Assembly: GCA_020632885.1 (NCBI GenBank)
Contig: JACKEQ010000023.1
Coordinates: 45,001-99,230 of the forward strand
Source of the DNA: Alphaproteobacteria bacterium
Lineage (GTDB): Bacteria > Myxococcota_A > UBA796 > GCA-2862545
Length of the DNA: 54,230 nt
Direction of reading: 5' to 3'
Shown: positions 17,997 through 25,928 of the stretch, piece by piece
Position numbering within the stretch: the first letter of the stretch is position 1
Layout: every line of letters begins with the position of its first letter
The notes under the pieces: generated by a model
What the model was told of the DNA's origin: nothing
Database searches by the model: none
Seen by the model: the letters and a program-made list of their open reading frames with translations, nothing else
Translations under genes and position numbers: made by a program

Positions 17997-19931
17997 TCAG
18001 CGGGGGCAGGACGGACGGGTGTAGAGGGTGCCCGCGGCCCAGCGCCGGTGGGGCTGGAAGCCCATGCCCGTGAGGCCCGTGAGCACCATCGTGCGGCGGC
18101 CCATGTCGGGAGGCACGAACACGATGTCGACGCACAGGGCGTCCATGTAGCCCTTGAGCCGGTCCCAACGCGCCGAGGACGGGTGCCCGTTCACCATGAG
18201 CTTGCCGAGCTCGACACGCTGGTGGCCGGCGTCGGGACCCCAGAGCGGCGCCATGTGCTCGTCGTACAGGGGGCGCGCCGTCACCAGCCGTGGCGGGTGG
18301 GAGCGAGCAGGGATCCGACCGGCCACCAGGGGCGGCGCGAGCACCATGGAGGTCGGCTTCGCGACGGCCATCACGGCGTCCACGATCTCCCGCACGTCGG
18401 GGTCCACCTTGTGCTGAGGGGGGCCGTAGAACGTGCGCTTGTCGAGGTGCACGGTCCACTCGCCGGCCAGGCAGAACCCGAGGAGCAGGAGGGCCGCCAC
18501 GGGTGCCGTGAGCCGCTGGACGCGGTCGGACACCGACGGATGCATCGCCAGCGCCACGGCGAGCGCGACGAACACCGGCAGGGGGAACGTCCAGTACGTG
18601 CGCCAGCGGAAGTGTGCGGAGACGAGCTCGGCCAGGGCGGCCGGGAGGAGCCCGCTCCACACCACCAGCCAGCCCAGCAGGACGAAGCGGCGCAGCTCGG
18701 GCGCCGCGGGCAGGCGGGCGAGGCGGGCGAGAAGGGGGACGGCGAGCAGGGCGGCGAGCGCGATCGGGCCCCGCCAGGTGGGTGAGAGCACGACGGACAC
18801 GTCGAGGTCGAAGGACGCGGTGTCCGCGATCGCGTGCGGCCGGGCCTCGAAGCGGAGCGCCAGCAGCGTGAGGACGGCCGGCACCGCCGTGAGACCCGCG
18901 AGCACGGCGGCCTTCGCGCCCTCCCGGGTGGGACGCACGGCCGCGAGCACCGCCAGCGCACCGGCCACGGGTGCCATGAGCAGCGCGGTGGACGTCAGCA
19001 CCCCGGACGCCACCATGGCCAGCAGCAGACGCACCCACGCCACCGGGTCCGGCGACCGACCGTACCGGAGACCCGCGGCCACCACGAGGGGCAGCAGCAC
19101 GGTCACGAAGGCGCTCTTGCCCTGGAAGACCCGCACGGGCCCGTAGTTCCCGTAGGTGTGGTCCGACGCGCCCCACACCACCAGCACCACGACGAGCACC
19201 AGCACCTGGAGCCACGCCACGCGCGGAGCGACGAGCTTGGCCACCGTCCAGCCGGCGATGGGCCCCAGGAGCCCCCAGAGGGGCGGCGCGAGCACGTAGT
19301 AGGCGGTCTCGGCGGAGGTCCCGGTGAGGCGGGCGAGCACGGCGACCAGCAGCGCGTACGACTGTCCGCGGTGGGCGGGTTGCTGGAGCGGGAGGGACGT
19401 GTCGCCGTAGATCGTGTCGAAGGACAGGACGGGCAGGTCGGGGTGATCGAGGTGCGCCGTGACCGCGCTCGCGTAGTAGGCGTCGTCCAGGCCCGGCCAG
19501 TGCACGAAGAGCACGGCGGAGAGCGTCACCAGCGCGGCGACCCCGAGGGCCGCGTGGTCCGCGCGGCTGGCGCGCAGGTCGATGGCGGAGGTCGTGTCCC
19601 CGCCGGGCACGGCCACCACGGCCGCCGCTCCCAGCACGACCACTAGGCCCCAGGCCACCGGGCCGGCCGGGACCATCGCCAGGGCGAGCGCCGCGAGCGC
19701 CCAGAGGGCTGTGGGCACCGTCAGGGCGGGCGTGTCGGAGGGTCGGTCGGCTGCGGGGGACGGTGCGTGGCCCCACGTGCCCCAGGTCCAGGCCACGGTG
19801 AGGAGGAGCGGGAGCCACGCGAGGGCGAAGATCCGATCGAAGCTCGCCCCGAGGAAGACAGCCGGCTGCACGAGCAGACCCCAGAAGCCCAGGAACGCCA
19901 GGACGGCGTCGGCCCCGCGGGTCCAGATCAA
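17997..19931 (-). CDS. Large polytopic membrane protein, GT-C glycosyltransferase-like
   Basis: A 644-aa protein with 12 or more hydrophobic helices through about residue 500 and a soluble C-terminal region of about 130 residues. Near residue 145 is WPGLDDAYY, an acidic loop after a membrane helix like the catalytic DD/DE loop of GT-C enzymes, and an HTYGNYGPVRVFQGK loop lies near 260. The exact family is not certain. TTG at 19931 overlaps the ABC-F stop (TTGA) and opens directly into a hydrophobic segment. The long upstream extension of the frame is the ABC-F gene's shadow. It would use a lipid-linked sugar at the membrane if it is a GT-C enzyme. The sulfotransferase gene follows after 18 bases. 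Confidence 0.75.
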   Translation of the reverse strand: MIWTRGADAVLAFLGFWGLLVQPAVFLGASFDRIFALAWLPLLLTVAWTWGTWGHAPSPAADRPSDTPALTVPTALWALAALALAMVPAGPVAWGLVVVLGAAAVVAVPGGDTTSAIDLRASRADHAALGVAALVTLSAVLFVHWPGLDDAYYASAVTAHLDHPDLPVLSFDTIYGDTSLPLQQPAHRGQSYALLVAVLARLTGTSAETAYYVLAPPLWGLLGPIAGWTVAKLVAPRVAWLQVLVLVVVLVVWGASDHTYGNYGPVRVFQGKSAFVTVLLPLVVAAGLRYGRSPDPVAWVRLLLAMVASGVLTSTALLMAPVAGALAVLAAVRPTREGAKAAVLAGLTAVPAVLTLLALRFEARPHAIADTASFDLDVSVVLSPTWRGPIALAALLAVPLLARLARLPAAPELRRFVLLGWLVVWSGLLPAALAELVSAHFRWRTYWTFPLPVFVALAVALAMHPSVSDRVQRLTAPVAALLLLGFCLAGEWTVHLDKRTFYGPPQHKVDPDVREIVDAVMAVAKPTSMVLAPPLVAGRIPARSHPPRLVTARPLYDEHMAPLWGPDAGHQRVELGKLMVNGHPSSARWDRLKGYMDALCVDIVFVPPDMGRRTMVLTGLTGMGFQPHRRWAAGTLYTRPSCPR

Positions 19932-21559
19932 CGCTTCTTGCCCCGCGCCTGGCGGATGACCTCCTCGGCGTCCAGGTGGTCGGTCTCGGACTGACGCAGG
20001 AAGTCGGCGTAGCTGCCCTTGAAGTCGTCGATGCCGTCCGGCCGGATCTCGAGCACGCGGGTGGCGAGCTCGTTCACGAACCAGCGGTCGTGGCTCACGA
20101 AGATCAGGGTGCCGTCGTAGGCCTTCAGGGCCTGGGCGAGGGCGGAGATGCCCTCGAGGTCGAGGTGGTTGGTGGGCTCGTCGAGCACGAGCACCGTGGG
20201 CTCGAGGGCCGCGATGCGCGCGAACAGGAGGCGGGCGGCCTCCCCGCCGGAGAGGTTGCCGACGGCCTTCTCGCTGTCGTCCTTCGAGAGGAGCACGGTG
20301 GCCAGGCGCGCGAGCACGTTGCCGAGCCCCTCGTCGGGCACGACGTCCCACATGCAGGCCTGCACGGTCTGGGCGGGGTCGCCGAGGGCCTCGTCGTGGT
20401 TCTGCGGGAACCAGCCGGGGGTCGCCTCGTAGCCCCAGGTCGCCGTGCCCGCGTCCGGCTCCACGAGGCCCATCGCGATGTTCAGGAGGGTGGACTTCCC
20501 GACGCCGTTCGGGCCGATGACGGCGAGCCGATCGCCGCGCTCGACCGTGAACGACACGCCGTCGAGCACGACCTTCTCGCCGTACGCCTTGCGCACGTCG
20601 GTCACCGTCAGGACCTCGCGACCGCTGGGCCGGGCGGCCCTGAACTTGAAGCGCGGGTAGCGCCGGGAGCTCGTCGGGAGCGGCTCGATCTCGATCTTCT
20701 CGAGGCGCTTCTGGCGCGAGTTGGCCTGGCGGGCCTTGCTCGCCTTGGCCTTGAAGCGGGCGATGAACGCCTTGTGGTCGGACATCTCCTTCTCGCGCTT
20801 GGAGATCTCGGTCTCCTGGCGGAGGCGCTCCTCCTCCTTCAGGCGCGTGAAGTCGGTGTAGTCGCCCTTGTAGAGGGCCACGCGCTGGTAGTCGACGTCC
20901 AGGATGTGGGTCGCGAAGTTGTCGAGGAACCGGAGGTCGTGGCTCACGACGACCGTGGTTCCCGGGAAGGCCACGAGGAACTCCTCGAGCCACTTGATCG
21001 CGAGGATGTCGAGGTGGTTCGTGGGCTCGTCGAGGAACAGGAGGTCCGGCTCGGAGGCCAGGGTGCGCGCGAGGAGCGCCCGGAGCTTGAAGCCGCCCGA
21101 GAGCACCGAGAGCGGCTGCTCGTGCACGGCGGTGGGGATGCCGAGACCCTCCAGGATCTGGCCGGCGCGGGCCTCGAGCTCGTAGCCGTTGTAGCGGAGC
21201 ACCACGTCCTCGAGGTGCCCGTAGCGCTCGTCGTCGAACTCCGGGGCCGCCAGCACGGCCTCCTTCTCGATCATGGCGTCCCAGAGCTCGCGGTTGCCCA
21301 TCATCGCGACGTCGAGGATGCGGACGTCCTCGTACTGGAAGTGGTCCTGCTCGAGCACGCCGAGGCGGAGCTTCTTGGGGCGCTGGACGTCGCCCTTCGA
21401 CGGCGGCTCCTGCTCGGCGAGGATGCGGAGCAGGGTGGACTTCCCGGACCCGTTGGCCCCCACGATCCCGTAGCGCTTGCCGGGGTCGAACCGGAGGTTC
21501 ACGTCCGTGAAGAGGGTCTGGCCCCCGAAGTTCATGGTCAGGTCGGTGACGGTGATCAT
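19928..21559 (-). CDS. ABC-F family ATPase, YbiT-like
   Basis: A 543-aa soluble protein with two ABC domains and no membrane part. The first domain has GANGSGKST (Walker A), LSGGFKLRALLARTL (signature) and LLFLDEPTNHLD (Walker B). A charged linker of about 80 residues follows (around 245-325), then the second domain with GPNGVGKST, NLSGGEAARL and VLVLDEPTNHLD. The signature wording and short C-terminus match YbiT of the ABC-F translation factors, which bind the ribosomal E-site and relieve stalling. The start is the ATG at 21559, just before the domain; the 16-residue upstream extension looks non-coding. Its stop overlaps the TTG start of the GT-C-like gene. The divergent gene begins 80 bases away. 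Confidence 0.94.
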   Translation of the reverse strand: MITVTDLTMNFGGQTLFTDVNLRFDPGKRYGIVGANGSGKSTLLRILAEQEPPSKGDVQRPKKLRLGVLEQDHFQYEDVRILDVAMMGNRELWDAMIEKEAVLAAPEFDDERYGHLEDVVLRYNGYELEARAGQILEGLGIPTAVHEQPLSVLSGGFKLRALLARTLASEPDLLFLDEPTNHLDILAIKWLEEFLVAFPGTTVVVSHDLRFLDNFATHILDVDYQRVALYKGDYTDFTRLKEEERLRQETEISKREKEMSDHKAFIARFKAKASKARQANSRQKRLEKIEIEPLPTSSRRYPRFKFRAARPSGREVLTVTDVRKAYGEKVVLDGVSFTVERGDRLAVIGPNGVGKSTLLNIAMGLVEPDAGTATWGYEATPGWFPQNHDEALGDPAQTVQACMWDVVPDEGLGNVLARLATVLLSKDDSEKAVGNLSGGEAARLLFARIAALEPTVLVLDEPTNHLDLEGISALAQALKAYDGTLIFVSHDRWFVNELATRVLEIRPDGIDDFKGSYADFLRQSETDHLDAEEVIRQARGKKR

Positions 21560-21639
21560 GGCCCCCGGTATCGGATGCAGCGCGCGCTGGCCGGCCGCTC
21601 CGTGCACTGTCCGCCGGACGGACGGGATAGTCCCCCGCG

Positions 21640-23259
21640 ATGGCCCGCTCTCACGACCGCATCCTGCTCGCCTCCGTGGTCGCCCTGGGGGTCGTCCACG
21701 CCTGGCGGTACACGGGCCATGTCAGCGACGACGCCTACATCAGCTTCCGCTACGCCCACCGGCTCGCTTCGGGCTCCGGGCTCACCTGGAACGACGGGGA
21801 TGGCGTGGAGGGCTACTCGGACCTGCTCTGGGTGCTCCTGGTGGCGGCCGGGGATGCGGTGGGCCTCGACCCCGTGCTCACGGCGCGGGCGCTCGGACTG
21901 CTGGGCCTGGCCGTGGCGATCGGGCTCGTGGCGCGGGGAGGCGTGCCGAGGGCGCTGTCGGGCGGGCTGATCCTGGCGGCGTGTGGCGGTCTGGCCGCCT
22001 GGGCCGTGGGGGGGCTGGAGCACGCCGCGCTCGCGGGTCTGGTCACGGCCTTCGTGGTGGGCGCCCGCCAGGGCTGGCGCGGCGTGGACCTGCTGGCCCT
22101 GCCAATCACCTGGATGCGGGCGGACGGTCTCGTGCTCGCGCTGGCCGCGGGCGGGCTCGCGAGGCGTCCGCGGGCCGTCGCGCTCGCCGGTGCCGCGGCC
22201 CTCGCCCAGCTCGCCTTCCGGCTCCTGGTGCACGGCGACGCGGTCCCGAACACGGCGCGGGTGAAGGTGAGCCTGACGCTCGGGCGGGCGTTCCAGGGCC
22301 TCGAGTGGGTGGCGGAGGCGCTGGCGGACAACGGGGTGCTCGTGGCGGCGGGGCTCATCGGGGCCCTCTGGGCGCCCCGGGCCCGTCCGGCCGTGGCGAT
22401 CGCGGGGGTGTGGTGCGCGTACGTCGCGCTGGTCGGGGGCGACACCTTCTACGGCTACCGGCAGCTCGTGCCCGTCCTGCCGCTCTTCGCGCTGGCCTGG
22501 GCGGACGGCGTGGAGGACCGGGCACCCCGACCCTGGATCGGGCCCCTGGCGGCCGGGCTCTACGCGGTGTCGCACCTCGGCGGGGTCGCCGTCACCACAC
22601 TCGCGCTCCCCGGCTGGGCCCAGGCGTCACGGGAGCCGGCGCGGATGCTGCGGGCGGCGTACGCGCCCCAGGAGCCCCTGCTCGCCGTGGACGCGGCGGG
22701 CGTGCTCCCGTACACGACCGGCTTCCCGGCGGTCGACATGCTCGGGCTCAACGACCGGTGGCTGGCCACCCACCCGCCCTCCGACTGGGGCGGGAGCGCG
22801 GGCATCGGCCACGATCTCGGCGACGGGGCGTACCTGGCGTCGCGGAAGCCGGACATCGTCGCGTTCTGCTCGGCGCTCGGCAGCCCCACGCCGTGCTTCC
22901 GGTCCGGGCGGGAGTGGGTGGAGCTCCCGGACTGGCAGCTCTACGCCCCCGTCTGCCTGGGCTGGCCCGAGGGGGTCGCGCGGTACTTCCTGCGCACGGA
23001 CGGGCCGCTCGGGGTGCGCGTGGGCGAGGACGCGCTGGTGGTGCCGGCCGTGCTGCTCTCGTCCATCGGGGCTCCCGCCGTGCTCGCGGGCGACGCGCTG
23101 GTCGTCGGCCTCGGAGCGGGCGGGAGCGTGGCGGCCTGGCCGACGGGGCCGGGGTGGACGCTCGCCACCGACGGCCTGCGGAGGGAGGGCGACCGGCTCG
23201 TGGCCGATCGCCCCCTCGAGCTCCGCGAGGTGCGCTACGTCAGGGCGTCGCCACCGTGA
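21640..23259 (+). CDS. GT-C-type membrane glycosyltransferase-like protein (AftB/ArnT-like)
   Basis: A 539-aa polytopic membrane protein. After the first helix comes HVSDDAYISFRYA (residues 27-39), then LTWNDGDGVEGYSDLLW. This combination of an acidic DDAYISF loop with N-GE/D-VEGYS is characteristic of the AftB-like GT-C group that transfers sugars from polyprenyl-phosphate donors. About nine or ten helices follow, then a soluble C-terminal region of about 200 residues that includes a GYRQLVPVLPL boundary. The protein would act on the periplasmic face. It is divergent from the ABC-F gene and overlaps the convergent repeat lipoprotein by 20 bases. Donor and acceptor are unknown. Confidence 0.83.
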   Translation: MARSHDRILLASVVALGVVHAWRYTGHVSDDAYISFRYAHRLASGSGLTWNDGDGVEGYSDLLWVLLVAAGDAVGLDPVLTARALGLLGLAVAIGLVARGGVPRALSGGLILAACGGLAAWAVGGLEHAALAGLVTAFVVGARQGWRGVDLLALPITWMRADGLVLALAAGGLARRPRAVALAGAAALAQLAFRLLVHGDAVPNTARVKVSLTLGRAFQGLEWVAEALADNGVLVAAGLIGALWAPRARPAVAIAGVWCAYVALVGGDTFYGYRQLVPVLPLFALAWADGVEDRAPRPWIGPLAAGLYAVSHLGGVAVTTLALPGWAQASREPARMLRAAYAPQEPLLAVDAAGVLPYTTGFPAVDMLGLNDRWLATHPPSDWGGSAGIGHDLGDGAYLASRKPDIVAFCSALGSPTPCFRSGREWVELPDWQLYAPVCLGWPEGVARYFLRTDGPLGVRVGEDALVVPAVLLSSIGAPAVLAGDALVVGLGAGGSVAAWPTGPGWTLATDGLRREGDRLVADRPLELREVRYVRASPP

Positions 23260-24292
23260 GGCTGCCGCCCACACCGTAGGACTCGGTGGGGTAGCCGCTG
23301 CCGTCGATCTCGAGGAACGTGGAGGCGCCGTAGTTCCGGTAGGCCACCGGGTAGACGGTGCCGTCCGCGACGCCCTCGATGGTGACCGTGATCTCGCCGC
23401 CGCTCGGGGTGATGCCCGTGGGGTTGGCGGGGTCGTCGGTGGCGGCGGGGATGGTCTTGGCCGGCGGGTCCACCGCGTACGTGGTGTTGTAGTAGGTGAT
23501 CAGCGCGTAGTCCTGGCTGTTCCCGGCGTTCGCGGTGCCGGTTCCGCTGTCGACGAAGGAGCCCGTGCCGTCGCCCGGCGTCGTGATGTTCGCCGCGACG
23601 ACCAGGGTGATCCGGTACTTGTACGCGTCGTTCAGGCCGGTGATCGTGTAGTCGTACGTGTCGCCGGGCGCGATGGTGACGGGCGTGGAGGGCTCCACGG
23701 TGACCGGCGGGGGCGGCGGCGGGGCCTCGATGGTGATCTCGGGCCCGACGATGTAGTGCTCGATGGCGCTGCCGTTCTCGTCGATCTCGAGGAACGTCGA
23801 CTCTCCGCCGTTGTGGTAGATGACCGGGTACACCGACCCGGCCGCGACGCCCTCGACGCCGAAGCTCACCATGCCGTTGATCGGGAAGATCGCGGACGGC
23901 GCGGCGGGATCGTCCGTGGCGGCGGGGAAGGTCTTGGCGAGCGCGGGCAGCGTGCCGTACTGGACGTGGAAGAGGCCGGCGTAGCTGTCCGACGGGCCGG
24001 CGTTGGCGGTGCCCGTGCCACTGTCGACGAACACGGCGTTGCCATCGCCGTCCCAGGTGATGTTGTCGCCGTGGACGAGGGTGACCCGGTAGGCCTGGTC
24101 GGGATCCACATCCGTGACGTCGAAGCTCACCTGATCGCCCACGCCGAGGGTCTGCGGGCTGTCCGGCGAGATCGACAGCGGGTCGGGCGCGGGGGTGTCG
24201 GTGGGCGTGGGGTCGCCGGTGGGCGCGGGATCGCCAGGGCCACAAGCAAGGGCAAACGCGGCGAGGAACAGGGCTGGTCGGGTCATGGTCAT
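23240..24292 (-). CDS. Lipoprotein with two tandem beta repeats
   Basis: A 350-aa lipoprotein. MTMTRPALFLAAFALAC is a normal lipoprotein signal (Cys17), followed by a Pro/Thr/Asp-rich linker. The mature part is a tandem duplication: each half of about 150 residues has FVDSGTGTANAG, then an aromatic strand, PAATDDPA, EGVA-G-VYPV-Y-N-G and STFLEID. A proline-rich hinge (EAPPPPPPV) separates the halves. It looks like a pair of surface beta-sandwich domains displayed on the outer membrane. There is no enzyme motif. Its 3' end overlaps the convergent GT-C gene by 20 bases, and it lies 46 bases downstream of the first DUF4139 gene on the same strand. Confidence 0.82.
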   Translation of the reverse strand: MTMTRPALFLAAFALACGPGDPAPTGDPTPTDTPAPDPLSISPDSPQTLGVGDQVSFDVTDVDPDQAYRVTLVHGDNITWDGDGNAVFVDSGTGTANAGPSDSYAGLFHVQYGTLPALAKTFPAATDDPAAPSAIFPINGMVSFGVEGVAAGSVYPVIYHNGGESTFLEIDENGSAIEHYIVGPEITIEAPPPPPPVTVEPSTPVTIAPGDTYDYTITGLNDAYKYRITLVVAANITTPGDGTGSFVDSGTGTANAGNSQDYALITYYNTTYAVDPPAKTIPAATDDPANPTGITPSGGEITVTIEGVADGTVYPVAYRNYGASTFLEIDGSGYPTESYGVGGSLTVATP

Positions 24293-24338
24293 CCTCCGGA
24301 TGGACCGATCCTAGCCCAGGATTCCACCTTGCTGTGCG

Positions 24339-25928
24339 TTATCGCTTCATCACCGCTTCGGGCGCCAGCGCCAGCTGCCAGTCGAGGAGGACGGTGGAAG
24401 TGCTGTGGGCGGCGACGGGCCACGTCCAACGCACGAAGCCGTTGTCGGTGTCGAGCGTGTAGCCAGGCGTGGTCCGCTCGCCGTCGACGGCGATCCGCAC
24501 ATGCTCCACCTCGGAGACGGGGATGCGCTCGGTGATCGTGACGGTCGCGTCCTCGCCGCCCAGGTTGCTCACGAACAGGCTCACCTCGGTGTCGCGGCGG
24601 TGCCACTTGTCCACGGGATCCCGCTCGTCCTTGCGGACGCGCATGGAGCGCTGGACGCGGAGGGTGTCCTCCGGGCCGAACCCGAGCTCCATCCGGGCCG
24701 ACGGGGCGACGTACAGCACGGCGGTGGACCCGACGGGCCCGTGGTCGCGCACGAGCTCCACGGGGCCCGCGAGGAGGGGCTGCGTGCCCGTGTGGTCCGC
24801 GCGCACCGCGAGGTGCACCTCGGGCCCGAGCTCGGGCATGCACACGCGCTCGATCTCCGCGGGCGAGCGGGTGGTGGCGAGGTCGACGAACACGGGCCTC
24901 CCGCCGTCCTGGACCGTGATCCGTCCGTCCGGACGGAGGTCCTGGACCTCACCACCGTCGTCGACCCCCGGCAGGTCGAGGGCGTTGCTCCGCGGCCGGC
25001 CGCCTCCGCCCCCACCCTTGTCGGAGGGCCCCAGGCTCTGCACGGCGACCTCGCGGGCCTGGAGCTCCACGTTGTCGGGCTTCCTGCGGGCCGAGAGGAG
25101 GTCGTCGGCGAGCTGGGGGGGCTCGGTGCCCAGGCTGCCCTGCGCGGTGGACAGGGACAGCTCGACCTCGGTCCAGTCCTCGCCGGTGTGCTGCCAGATC
25201 GCGGCCCGCGAGGTGAGCACCAGCTCGCCATCGCGCAGCTCGGCGCGGTGCATGGGCCTCCAGAGCGCGTTGGGCACGACGTACTCCACCACGAGCTCCA
25301 CGCTGGCCGGCGCGTCGAGCTCGAGGTCCACGAGCGCCCAGCAGGCCACGTCGTGGTCCTCGCGGGCCAGCGCGGCGCGCTGCTCCTCGGTGCGCGACGC
25401 CTCGAGGACGAGGTCCTCCTGGGTGAACTTCGCGTCGAGGGCGGCGTCGACGAGCTCGCGGCCCCTGGAGAACAGGTCGTCGAACGTGCGGCTCCACAGG
25501 GCGGGGTCGATGGTGCCCCACACGGCGTCCTCGGGGATCTCCCGCGCCCCGAGCTGGAGCATCCGGGCGACCGAGGCGAGGCGCTCGGCGGCTCGCTCGC
25601 CGTCGTCCGCGGCGCGGCGGAGGTCGGCCTCCAGCTCGCGCAGCCGGGCCTCGACGGCCGCGATGGCCTCGGGACGGTCGGCGGCGCGGACGCGCAGGGC
25701 CCGGTGGGCGCGGACGTCGGCGACCGCACCGCGCGACGAGGTGGCCCGCAGCGAGACGTCCTGGAGCACCGGGGCGAGCCCGGAGACCGCCAGGCGATGG
25801 GCCCCGGCGGGCAGATCGAGGGTGCATGCGCGCTGCACGAGGGCCCGGTCCTCCAGCACGGTGACGGAGCGCACGGGGGCATCGAGCTCGACGCGGGTGG
25901 GGTCGAGGGGCGGACGGTGGACGATCAT
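24339..25928 (-). CDS. DUF4139 / mucoidy-inhibitor-like protein, copy 1
   Basis: A 529-aa protein of the MuiA-like DUF4139 group. The N-terminal half has VRSVTVLEDRALVQR (entry strand of DUF4140), then a charged helical pair (about 85-125). The core has VELVVEYVVPNALWRPMHRAEL and LTSRAAIWQHTGEDWTEVELSLSTA, the DUF4139 signature. A Gly-rich loop (DKGGGGGGRPRS) interrupts the domain, and a C-terminal beta domain has FVSNLGGEDATVTITERIPVSE. There is no signal peptide or membrane helix. The start ATG overlaps the stop of the second copy (ATGA). DUF4139 proteins have no established biochemical activity; the mucoidy link comes from a few bacteria. Confidence 0.88.
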   Translation of the reverse strand: MIVHRPPLDPTRVELDAPVRSVTVLEDRALVQRACTLDLPAGAHRLAVSGLAPVLQDVSLRATSSRGAVADVRAHRALRVRAADRPEAIAAVEARLRELEADLRRAADDGERAAERLASVARMLQLGAREIPEDAVWGTIDPALWSRTFDDLFSRGRELVDAALDAKFTQEDLVLEASRTEEQRAALAREDHDVACWALVDLELDAPASVELVVEYVVPNALWRPMHRAELRDGELVLTSRAAIWQHTGEDWTEVELSLSTAQGSLGTEPPQLADDLLSARRKPDNVELQAREVAVQSLGPSDKGGGGGGRPRSNALDLPGVDDGGEVQDLRPDGRITVQDGGRPVFVDLATTRSPAEIERVCMPELGPEVHLAVRADHTGTQPLLAGPVELVRDHGPVGSTAVLYVAPSARMELGFGPEDTLRVQRSMRVRKDERDPVDKWHRRDTEVSLFVSNLGGEDATVTITERIPVSEVEHVRIAVDGERTTPGYTLDTDNGFVRWTWPVAAHSTSTVLLDWQLALAPEAVMKR

